Positions 25,419 through 37,910 of a stretch of DNA of 64,000 nucleotides are shown piece after piece. Under the pieces are notes generated by a model. It did no database searches. It was not told where the DNA came from and worked only from the letters and a program-made list of their open reading frames with translations. Location: positions 8,047,811 through 8,111,810 of the forward strand of contig CM022673.1 of assembly GCA_012295275.1 (NCBI GenBank), given 5' to 3'. A program made the position numbers and the translations under genes. Each line of letters begins with the position of its first letter. Within the stretch, counting starts at the first letter, position 1. The DNA comes from Chrysomallon squamiferum (taxonomy: Eukaryota; Mollusca; Gastropoda; Neomphalida; Peltospiridae).

Positions 25419-26659
25419 ACATATCGTGATATATTTCAAAGCAGAATCTTTTCGACTTCTTTTGTGTTTGTGCAATTTTACATATCGTTATGACTTAATA
25501 AATATATGAAAATACAACACTGTGTTATGTTTCAATTAATAATTGTTTTCGATGCTTCGTAATCAGCTGAAATCAATGCATTTTCTTCCTTTGCACGTCC
25601 TGACAACAAAATTTCCTTTCAAGGTTTGTTCTCGTTATTTGGGTAATAATATTTAGTGAAGATTTGTTTTTCTTCTTCTTCTTCTTTTTTTTTTTTTTTT
25701 TTTGCAATTAAATATTTCAAGCATAAAGTATAATTTTTTCTTAATTAATTTTAAATGATTAATATTTATTTAGTTAAAATTTAAATTATATGATTATTTT
25801 GTAGTTCAAATCAGCAGAAAATTCTCCTCGGAGAATATTAGATTCGTTATTTAATAAATTTTTTTATTTTTTAAAGTCAGAATTCTAAAACAGTTAAATG
25901 ACAACGATCATTAGACTCCGTGCTTAATTGCCAACTATCATGTGATCATTTCAAAATCAAAGAAGAAAAAAAAAAAAAAAAAGATAAATTAATAATAATA
26001 ATAATAAATAAATAAATAAATAAATAAATACCATGAGTAAACTAAATAGGAAATAATACCATAGTGTATGAATAATAACGTCATAGTTACCTAGAAACGA
26101 CGTTATTATCTTATTACGTCTTTGCGTTGTAATCTTCGGAAGTTTTTCCACGCTCAGATTTACATGTATAATAGCTGTTGTTCCATTTATTCGTCTTCCA
26201 TAAACGTGAAAAAAATCCAGAAAACCAGATTTAATTATTATTATTATTATTATTATTTAACTGGCTTCTTTGGAATTAGGCATCTTTTGTTTCAGTTTTC
26301 GTGAGAATCTTGCTTTACACAGTTATACACCACAGTAAGTTGTTATTTATTTCAGTTTACTCTCATTTTCATTTCTTATCATATCCATCTGAGCCGCAGC
26401 TTGTTCGTAAAATAGATGTTTGTGAAATTTATTTATTTACTTACTTCCCTTTTTTCTTTATTTCTTGAAACAATATCGTGTTTCCAGTACTTTTGTTTAA
26501 TATATTATTCTTTTTGTATCAAAAACCAACAACTCAGTCTTTTCGAGATATTTGATATTAAATATATATATATTAAAAATAATAATCACGAATGTCTCCA
26601 AAACATTAAATAAATTTCAGGTTTCTTTATTTTATTGAACTATATACAACATACATATT

Positions 26660-26692
<33 letters not shown>

Positions 26693-27109
26693 TTCAAATT
26701 TCTTTTTTTTAAATATTATTTTATTAGCCTTTATTTATTTATTCATTTAAAATTTTGCAAAGTTAAATACATTTTTCAACTTGACATTGCCTATCTCGTA
26801 TTGTTGTTTGTACATAAATCTGGATTATTTAATATTTAATATTGTTCAAAAAAAAAAAAAATAATAATAATAATAATAATAAATAAAATAAAAAAAAAAA
26901 AATAAAAAAAACAAAAAAAAAAAATGAAATACCCATAAAAACGTACTGAATATCTAACTAAATGTAGTCAAGATCTTTGCCATTTGTATTTTCTTGAACC
27001 ATTAAGAAAATATTCTGTTGATTATAGGTTTTTAATGTGATCAAAAGGTACAATTTGAACAGGCTGAGATTTTTTCATTCAGTAATTTACAATTCCCTGC
27101 ATTTGTGTA

Positions 27110-27221
27110 ATTTGATGAAAGCACCTTTCAAGTTCATACTGCAGTCATGGTGTTAATGGATTCACTCCCCTGATTAACTTCTTCAACGTGAATCCCTGAA
27201 GGAAATCATAATTGATCGTAT

Positions 27222-27253
<32 letters not shown>

Positions 27254-27275
27254 CATTATTAGTTCATTGTTTCTT

Positions 27276-27314
<39 letters not shown>

Positions 27315-27434
27315 GTTTTCATAGTTCCAAAAACAACATGAAAGCAGCATTCCACTTCAAACTGCAGTCATATTGTTAATTTGTTCATTTCTTCAACACG
27401 AACTCCCTGAAGGAAATCATTATTGTTCAGGGTT
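27110..27434 (+). repeat. Diverged direct duplication of about 100 bp separated by poly-T
   Basis: 'gaaagcacc...actgcagtcat...cttcaacgtgaatccctgaaggaaatcat' (27118-27212) recurs at 27340-27422 as 'gaaagcagc...actgcagtcat...cttcaacacgaactccctgaaggaaatcat'. The copies are separated by T runs of about 30 and 32. Confidence 0.8.
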
Positions 27435-28127
27435 TTTTCTTTGTTTATTATTATTATTTTGTTTGTTTGTTTGTTTGTTTGTTTGTTTTTTTAAAACTTT
27501 CTTATTTTTAAAAACAGCATGTTCACATTTGATCAAATCATCAAGTACAATGAAATTCACTAAATAGATGTAAATATATCTTAGCAAAGTGTGTTATGAG
27601 GAAATGAATAACACTCGTGCAAAAATGGATACATCCATTCATTATTTGTTTTCAGTATGTGAACATTTATTTATTTATTTATTTTGAAGTTGTAATAAAC
27701 ACTGGTTCAAAAGAAAATAACATTTGTTTACTGGGTAGCGTACATTTTATTGCTTGATTAATAAACTGTATATTTATATAACAAATACAGTATGCAAGTA
27801 TACATATATATATATTTATATACACATATATTTATATATCTATCATAATGGAAGGTAAAACAAATATCAACAGTATTAATATTTCTTTCATTCAAGCATA
27901 ATTACAGTTTGTTCTAAAAGGCAAAATGTAGGTAGAAGAAGTAATAAAATATTAAAATAAATAAATAAATAAACATAAATATATAAGTAAATAAATAAAT
28001 AAATAAATAAATAATACTAATGATAATAATAAAATAACAATAATAACAAAAGCAATAAAAATAATAGCAATAAAAAGATTTAAAAATCTGAAACAAAGTA
28101 AAAATTAAAAAGAAAGTAATAATGAAA

Positions 28128-28160
<33 letters not shown>

Positions 28161-31100
28161 ATTGAAAAACATTGCAAGACCCACATATGAAAATATAGAA
28201 ATTTAATCAAAAATAAATAAAAGAATAAAAAATAGAAAGCAAGAGAAATATTTGTAATCGTTGATTTTTAAAAACCCTGTGAGACAAGATATTATGAAAT
28301 GAAGATTATTTTCTACTGACAACATAAACTAGCTGTTTTGGGAGATACACAAACCAAAACAAACAGCTCTGAATTTTAACAGAATTTCTGACTGAGTGTA
28401 TCTGCATTTCAAATCAAGACAGATTTCATCCAAGGAATGATCAGAAAAGAAAACTGCAAAGAAAATGTATTCTAGAACAAAGAACCATACAAGCTGTTGC
28501 CATGGAAAACTTTGAAAAATAGGCTAAATAGAAAACAAAATCTCAATGTGCGCCATAGGAAGCATTAACAAATAGGAATGTTTTAAAAGAATACCAAACA
28601 GAAAAAAGTTATTTCTTATTTTTTTCAATTACAATTTTGAAATTATTATATTTATATTAAAAAAGAATCCTTTTTTTTATTTTTTTATTTTGGAGTTGCA
28701 TGTAAAATGCAACAAAATAAAAGCAAAACTGAGACAAGTAAAAACGTTTTTTTTTTTTATCTTTCTGCTGGGATATATTATCAGATGTATTTCACAGCAT
28801 TCATGCAAAATTTGAAATCTAAGACAGATTTTGTATATTCTTAAAAGCTATAAATGCCGAAATGGTTATGAATATTTGGGAAGTATATCTCAGAAAATTA
28901 TCTCTACATTTTTAATCATACATTTAAAGATTAGAGTAATCTTAACTTTTATGGAAATAAATATTCTGAGAAAATTTAATTTTAAAACTACTGAAATGAA
29001 AAAGACCCAGTAAAGGTTAAATACATTGTTATCCATTCCAGAAGTAAAATATTCCACAAAAATTAAACAGACTTATAATATTAGTAAATGATAAAATATT
29101 GCAAACTTTTAAACCACATTATTAATAATTCTTTAAGCATAAGGTGTATGGGCTTTTCAAAACTTTACTGTTATTGATTATGAAAGCTGTTACAAATATT
29201 CAGCAGATAATAATGTTAAGCATTATCATTCACTTCTTCAACACAACCATAAATTAGAAGAGAAAAATAATTTTTACAACCATGTCAAGTTTGTGCACTT
29301 CAAAAACATCATAATAATAAAAATTTGATTTGAAAAAAAAAAAAAAATGCAGAAATTAGAAAATGACTATAAAATGATTACATCTTTGATTATAAATGAT
29401 CAGACTGATAAACAGACACAAAACTAAAACAAAAGACATTGTGTTAAATTTTGCACCAATTCATAAACGTGAAAAGTTTCTTTTCTTAACAGTATTACAC
29501 AGAACCATGAAACAACATAAAACGTAACAGTAAATGTATGATTGATGATGGCAATACATCACTTTATAAATGTACAGAACACTGATAACTCATCAGATGA
29601 AGTTTTTATTTTCTTGACATCATCATCTAACAAACAATCTTGATACATTTTTCACTGGTTTTCTCAAAACCTGTATAATCACTTAAATCAGATTTAAGAT
29701 TTTGTTCATAACGTTACAGCTTTTGATGCATGTTCTATCAGGAAAAAAAAAATTAACAAACAAATCTAATGGATTATATAAACACAGATGGTACTGTGAA
29801 AATAGATCACAAACAAAATAAAATAAACACAGAATGCCCTATCTATTTAAAAATATCCAGTTAATTAGGTTTTTGATTATCTTATTACTATTAATAATAA
29901 TAAAATAATAATAATGGAATGAAAAAAAAATAAAATAAAATAAAATGTCCAACGAAAATGATAAGAGAAAAAAACCAAAAAAATAAAATTGAACCAATCA
30001 AAAATATAAAAAATAAATAAAAATAAATTAAAAAAGGGAAACAAGAACATTAATGCACAAACCTGTAAACAAAAGCTAATCATTTTATTTCAAACACTTT
30101 ACTTCATCTGATTAACTTGTACCCGTTACATATTAGTTAATATAGTTATTATATACTCTACCGTATTACATTACTACTATAATTCTTATTACCTACCTAT
30201 CCCATTATATGTTATATGAAACTATATACATGTGAACAGAATCTCAGCTGATAATCATTTTACTAAAACAATGTTCAGAACATTACTGATCTAGTAATGT
30301 CATCGTTTTCTCTTTTACTGATTATGAACTGTACCCACTGTATTTCCTGTCTGCATTTTGTTCAAAGAATTTTTTTTTTTTTAAATCAGAATATATACAT
30401 ATTAGGATATAATAATAATGTCTTGCAATGCAAAACAGATTTACATAATATTTTAATAATATTAAAGTGCAGATAGAAGTTATTTTATTATTTCAAAATT
30501 TGATAATTGTTATTAACTCAATTAATGTTGGCAGTTTGAACAGTATTACAAAACTATATTTAGAAGCAGTTGCGACTGAAATGAAAATATTAAAAACAAC
30601 ATTTTAGAAAGAAGAAAATCACTTTTTAGAGACAAACTATTCCTTGTACTGGCCAAATATACATATGAAATAATCAAACAATGAAAATAAAGAATTTGAA
30701 ATGGATTCACATGGTATTTATACATTATCATACAACTGTTTGATTTATGGGCGTCACACTACTGACATTTCACACACAGACAGAGAGACAGACTAAAAAA
30801 AAGTTAATTTGTTTCAGTAATAAGATTACTGGCTTATGTCAACATGAATGAGTAACACTGATTTCTTAGCTTTAAATTTCAGAAAAAAAACAAAATGCAG
30901 ACTGCTTTAGAACACTGGCCATGTTGATGTAAAAGATTACTAAGGATGTATTTACGGGGATCTTAATTTCTTATGATCTGGTTGTAGACATTTTCAAACA
31001 ATTTATAAAAAAAAAAAAAAAACATCATTAGTAGCACAATGGATGTTTACTTAAGATAACGTTTCTTTTTAAAATCTCAAATATACACATACATTTTACA

Positions 31101-33162
31101 TTACTGGCTAATGTATGACTGGTGACTTTGTGAATCTTGTCTACACTGTAAGTGAAAAGTGAATATACATTCAAACTAGTGTCTTGAGGAATATCTGAGT
31201 CATACTGGTAAGAGTTACAAATATGGTCTCTATGCTTAAACTAGAACCAGTAACAATCAATCAATCCTTTTATACAATTCATTCAAAATATATTTAAAAT
31301 AATCTATTTTTCTTTCATCACACAGAATGAATAGTTTAAACACAGATACTATATGCCAACAAATTTAAAAAAAAACAAAAAAACATTTATTATTTGTTAG
31401 CATTTTCATCTAACTTGGTAAGCTGAAATCTTTTAAATTGTAATTGTAATAATGTTTAAGATAAAAATATAAATAATGAGCTTTTACTGGAATTATTAAC
31501 CTTTAGACATTATGATAAAACTACTTATATTATTTTAATAATAGACCTTGATATTACAGGTTACATGTTATGATTAGTTTACAATAAATAAAAATAAATA
31601 ATCATTATCATATGATACATGTATGGCCATAGCTTTCAGTCAGTGAGAGAGGTAGCATAAGCAGCAAATCCTTAAATACTTTTTTAAAGAAAAAAGATAG
31701 ATTGAAAAAAAATAATAAAAAAAAAAAACGTTTTGAATATCTTCTGTAAGTTGATAGGGTGAAACGCAATATAATTTATAAATGTTTTAAAGTTCTGTAA
31801 GCTATTATGAGGCATGAAAGCAGTTTTCTTGTCCTGCATATTTTTCATTTCTAACAAGTTTAAAAAATAATTATTGTGACAAAGAATATTTAAAAAAAAA
31901 CAATAATAAAAAAACTCTGCAAACAGAAGAAATAAAATTTAATTAATAAAATTAATAAATTAAAGAAAGTGAAAAATAAATATAACTATGGCAAAAAAAA
32001 AAAAAAAAAAAGAAATAACAAAAATAGTAAAAATAAAGAAAAGAAAACTGCTGACATAATACTATTTTGTACTGAAAATATTTTTAAAGTAAAATTATAG
32101 ATGATTTTCACAAATATTCTGTACATAATAAATGCCTTTAAAACATGTCCAATATTTTAAAGAAGGTTCAAATAACTGTAATTCAAATAAAAATAAAAGG
32201 AAAAAATGTTTGAGAGTAGTATGTACAATAATATGACTGAAAGCTTATTAAAGGGACTTAGTAAAAAATTAAAAAAGAGTTAAAAAAAAAAAAGGAAAAA
32301 TAAAACAAATATTGTTGATAATAAATATATAAACAGCACCTCTCCTAAAAAAAAAAAAAAAAAACCACAAAACACAACAAAAGTGAAAAAAGGAGAAAAG
32401 TAAAAATGAAAATAAAATTAAATAGTTTTTTTAAGTAGTTTTTTAATTGTTATTATTTAGGGCTGTTTTTTTAAGATTCTATCAAAAATGTTACTTATTA
32501 CAAACATAAACTTCACCTTTTTCATTTTTTTTTTTCAAACTATCTCAAACAGGATTTTTGGATTGTCAAAATTCATCATTATAAAAAAAATATCATCAAA
32601 TTAATATTTCATTTGAATTGGTGAAGCATAAAATTCATAGCACCAAACCTGTTAGAAACTACTGGTTAAACGAAACTGCAATTTTTAGTTTCATACATTC
32701 GAGACTGAAGACAAATCCTTTAATTTAGAGACTATCGGTCTGTCATGTATTAGATAACAACACTAAATAAATAAATAAATAAAACCCTTCCCCCTGGAAA
32801 AACAAATCTGTGAGCTAGCAAATAACCAAGATAACATTCCGAAAACGATGAAACTAAAACCTCTTTCAATGAACATGAAACCCTGTATATACAGATGGTA
32901 GAATAATATGTACATGAAATTTTTTTTAATTTTTTTGTTTTATACATATATATATATATTTTTTTTTTATGTAGACAACAATGCACACTAAACAGTTGTG
33001 TGCCTCACAGATATATTAACAAACACCAGTATGTGGTGTGTGATATACTGACAAAAATAACTAGTCCTATGTTTGGAAGATGTGACATCAACACCAAATG
33101 ATGACCTAACGGTTACTGGTATGTGTGTGTGTGTGTGTGTGATTAGCAAGCCGTGGACTCCT

Positions 33163-33269
33163 CTACAATCGTTCAACATAGTTAGCAGGATACAGCCCTT
33201 CGATACCGTTCTTTCTGCCTTTACTCCAACCCATTTCATCCTCCCCTCTGATTTCAACGAATACATCAC
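33163..33269 (-). CDS. PACSIN: PACSIN exon 10 (SH3 C-terminal half, stop)
   Basis: Acceptor 'gtttttcag'; two bases complete the Gly of KAG|D. It codes DVFVEIRGEDEMGWSKGRKN and GIEGLYPANYVERL, then TAG at 33163-33165. The conserved SH3 Trp and the ALYDY-partner PxxY surface (YPANYV) are intact. A (CA)n tract starts about 20 nt into the 3' UTR. Confidence 0.95.
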
Positions 33270-36052
33270 CTGAAAAACAAACTCTCTTTATTAATTAACC
33301 ATGTATAAGAATTAATAGAAATAAAAAAAAAAAAAAAAAAAAAAAAAATAAAAAATAAATATTAAAAAAAGAAGATACAAACTGGACCAATGTTTGTCTG
33401 TTGTATTTGCCTAAATGTTAACAATTTGGAAGTTATTTAGAAAGCAGTGCTCTATCATTCATTTAAGCAGCTGTCAACAAAAGAAAAGGCTTTCCAATGT
33501 TAAATTTTATATCTCTGAAAAATCCATAAAATACCTGAGGTACTAACAGTCACACTAAACTGTAATTTTTCAATATGGGGAGGGATAAAACAGCTATTTT
33601 TAGGAACAATAATTTAAACATTATGATACTCATAGTAAGGCTCCTGAAAATACTTTACAGTAACTTGTAAAAACTATTATAATTAAAAATGTCCTTGTTT
33701 TGACCCTTCACACTTTACACGCAGTTGCTAACCTGCTTTAAAATTAAGTTCATCATCTTCAGATTTTTCATAGTCATAGAGAGCTCTCACAGCCACGCCC
33801 TGCTCATTGGAGGGTGGTTCTTCTGTGTCGGAATGGTCATCAATATCAGCATCTCCAAATGGGTTGGAATTGTTTTCATCAGAGCATGATCGGTTGTGGC
33901 TGGAAAAAGATTTATTAACAATCATAAGTAACGAATTACAACAAAATCTTTAAAATACACGTGTTAAAATAAAAAACAAACATTTGTTAAAAAAAACAAA
34001 AAAAACAGTTCCTGAAAACACAACTTGAATAATAAATTAATAAAAGAAATTAAAACTAACAAAAAAGCCCCCCCTCCAACAACCGAACAATAATATTTGA
34101 AAAACTGATTTGGGATAATATTACAGAATCTAAATAATTTTATGTTTTACCGTTTGCTAAATAGACATTATGAATTTGATTGTGATCATTATGTTGGATG
34201 TGATGTTTCTAATTCAGGTTTAAGCTTGATTAATTGTTTATGAATCTTAGTTTTGCTAGCACTAGAAGAATGAAGAGACATTGTTAATTATTTTTCAAGC
34301 AAATCTAGAATCAAGTTATGTTTTATTATTAGAATTAAAGAAAATAAATTGCTGCTACATTTTTAAATAATAACAATGTTATTATAGGTAACATTTATAA
34401 GTTATTTTTTAATGTTTTAATTATAATTATTACTGTTAAATTTAACAATATTTCTTTTTATTAATACAAATTTTTATTTCTGAAACATTCATTATTATTT
34501 GTATCTACTTAGTGTAATGTGTTATTGAACAACTCAAAATTAATGTTAGAACTCATTTTCAGCATGCAAACAACAGCAAACAATCTTTAATTTACACAAT
34601 TTTACATCAAACATCAACATAACACTATCAGCCACACTATTAATAATTAACTCAAGTGTAGAACATTAAACATCTACCTCAGTCAAACACATGCAATTTT
34701 AGTTTTCAAAAACTGACAACCACTCAGTTTTACATACAAGAATGTTAAGGTCTAGAAGGAATTTTTGTAACTGTTATAAAACTAACCCCTGCCCCTACTG
34801 TAATCCAATACTCCCCATGAAAAATGACTGTGGTATGCAGAGGCGAATCCAGGGTCGAAGAAATGGTAGGAAATTTATTTTTGGTGGGTACAACTTTCAG
34901 TATGAAATGAATTTAGTCACAGAAGTAAAAAAAAAAAAGAAATGGAACAAAAGGAGTGTTCCCACCCCCTGCTGGATGTAATGTAACAAAACAGATGTTG
35001 ACATTTCTTGCTGTGAATCAATAAGAAATAAAAATATTGAGTGGCAACAGATTTTTCACACTGAGACGACAAATCAAGAATTACAACAGTTCACATAAAG
35101 CTTAACTGTCAGCATTTGTATATTATACAGAAATATCTCTGAACAATGCTGAAGTCTATAAATGAAAGCCTTTTGGATAAAACTTTATATTTTTAAAAAA
35201 GAAATTTAAATTATATGATCAACTGATTTGTAATTCCAGTTAGATTTTACACATTTACCATCAAAAATTCAAGATAGTAAAAACACTAACGTCAAATGTT
35301 TTAAAGTTAAAGTGGAACACCAGGCTAGAAAAAAGGAATATTGCAAAAGAAATAAAAATATAAATTACTTATATAAAATGAAGAAATGATGGACATTTTA
35401 TACAAATTTTTGGAAACAATTTATATTTTTGTTTCATAATTAGAATTCAATAAATACTTACAGATTTATTTTTTTTGATCTGTAAATATTACTCCTGAAA
35501 TTTAAACAAAATGCCAAAATTTCCAAAAATCTAATTATTTTTTTATTAATAACAGATGACAGATATAGCTAAACTATTATATTAACCAATAATGTACTTT
35601 TATATGGAATTTTTCCTTGTAGATTAAGAAACATGAAATACAGTGTTAGTAACTTATTAATTAATACTTAGAGAAAATGAAAAAGAGAGAGACTGAATTA
35701 TTGAGAAATTAAATTTCTACTAGAAGAAACATGTTACAGGATGATGTCAAACAAACAACAGATTTGGAACAGTTGATTACATGCTTTTAAGGAAGAATCA
35801 CCTTCCTCTAGCTTATATACAACGTAAGTTTGACATGCAGAAAACCAGAAATGAGAAACAACAAAACAGGAGTGTACAGCCTCTGTCAAAATGAACACCG
35901 ATTTCAAAAATATACAAAAAAAAAAAAAAAAAAAAAAAAACAAGAAAAAAAAATAATTAATAATTATTAATAAAAATAAACAAATAAATCATTTACATTT
36001 ATAATAAAAAAACAAACTAAAATAAACCCTAAGAAAAAAAGACAATACTAAA

Positions 36053-36083
<31 letters not shown>

Positions 36084-36621
36084 AACCTCGACTATTTTTA
36101 AAATACCAGTCTTTATCCTACATTATCGTAACTGTTTGACCCAAGTAACCCAACTAACAGAACAAAACCTTCTGACTAATGTAGTAATAAGAGTTCATTC
36201 AACGAGGAAGTATGACTGAACAGAAATTCATAATAGTATACTTGATCAGTAACCGTAACCAGCGCAGAATATAAATCAGTGACTGTAACAGTGAAAAACT
36301 GAATAAAAAAAAAAAAAACACACTACACAACCCTCTCACGGATTCCTGTATGACACAGTCTAAGTTAATAAAACAACTGTTTTATTTAAAACATCAACTC
36401 TGACATTCTTTCATTAAAATTAGGTGTAATAGTTTTATGTAAAACAATTTATTCATACAAAATACATTAGCAGTTTTTTAATTAAATATCATTATCCATA
36501 GCTATTAATTACAATGTGATCTCTGTTCATAACAATTTTATCTCCCATACATCATTCTATGCAACAATCGATATGTTAAAAGTAACACAGAAATGTAATA
36601 CAGATAAATCTTTTAGTTGTG

Positions 36622-36653
<32 letters not shown>

Positions 36654-37550
36654 GTATGAAGCCTAACATAAAAGTTACAATGACATTCCTTACTGCTAAA
36701 AATAATTTAAAAATGAAGAAGAAAAATATTTCATTTACAGATCTCAATCATGATCTATATGTACAAAAGGAAAATAATAGGAAATACAAAAAATAATAAA
36801 TTAAATGGAAAAAAAATCAATAGTAATATTAAACCTAGGCAATAATGATCCTGTTAAATTATTCTGCAACAGCTTTTCAACAGTTGTAATAACTGTAAGA
36901 AACATTAGACTGGGTATGGTAGTGGGTAACTGTTAAAACTGTGATACGGGGAAGAAACAGAGTCTATAGAATAATTATCAAGAACTTAAAAATAACTTTA
37001 AGCTTCTGGATAAATTTGTTTGCATATTATATATATATGTATGTATGTAAAAGTTAATATAACTTGTGCCTGGAAAATATGATACCAGTGCTGAATGATA
37101 TATTTAAACAGCTGAGGGTGCAACTGCAATTGGCAAAATGTCAGACGCACTCACCCACACACTTATGTAAAGTTATCATCAAAAACGTTTATGTCAACCT
37201 GACACTCCATCACAAACTCAACATAATTATAATAACTGAAGTCAGATATGTTAAAAGATTATGTTGTCAGCCAAGTTATCAAAACCAAACATTTATCAGT
37301 AACATTTTTAACACCAAATATTTATCTCCATCTATCCACAATCACTGAATATTTTCACATTACATGTATTAGATCATATACACAATTACAAAAACTAGCC
37401 AATGTAAGCCATTTCCATTCTAGTACAAGTTTAATAATATCCAATCAGAATGAATATACTGACATTATCAGACAGATATGTTACACCATAACTGCAAATG
37501 ATAAATAATAATAATAATGATAATAATAATAACAACAGTAAAGATAATAA

Positions 37551-37585
<35 letters not shown>

Positions 37586-37868
37586 GGCTGTGTACATATA
37601 TATAGGTATACTGTATATAACTTGATAATACAGTGTTAGTACATATTTCTAAATGATTGGATTTGAAAATCAGATCTTCTGACCAATTTAAGTCACAAAT
37701 GTTCCCTTTATTTACATTTTATCAATATCCTATTATGTCAGGGTTACAGGAAAATTATTTGTTTAGGCTTTCTGAAAATATTCAATAAACTAAGAGAGCA
37801 AAAGGCTTTCATTTGTAAGTATCTACAACACATCTACTGCTGTTAAGCTGGAATTTTTGGGGTGTTAC

Positions 37869-37910
<42 letters not shown>

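Larger units (their letters stand above)
24439..33162. other. Non-coding AT-rich sequence; right part may be PACSIN 3' UTR
   Basis: No coding signal on either strand. Content: (AATA)n at 24672-24697, a CRE-like cluster at 25374-25418, several A/T runs of 20-32 bp, and a duplicated block around 27.1-27.4 kb. From about 27.7 kb to the PACSIN stop the sequence is uniform, AT-rich and almost free of long di- or trinucleotide arrays, unlike the region to its left. That would fit one long 3' UTR on the - strand. Many AATAAA hexamers occur on the - strand by composition alone, so no cleavage site is chosen. Confidence 0.45.
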
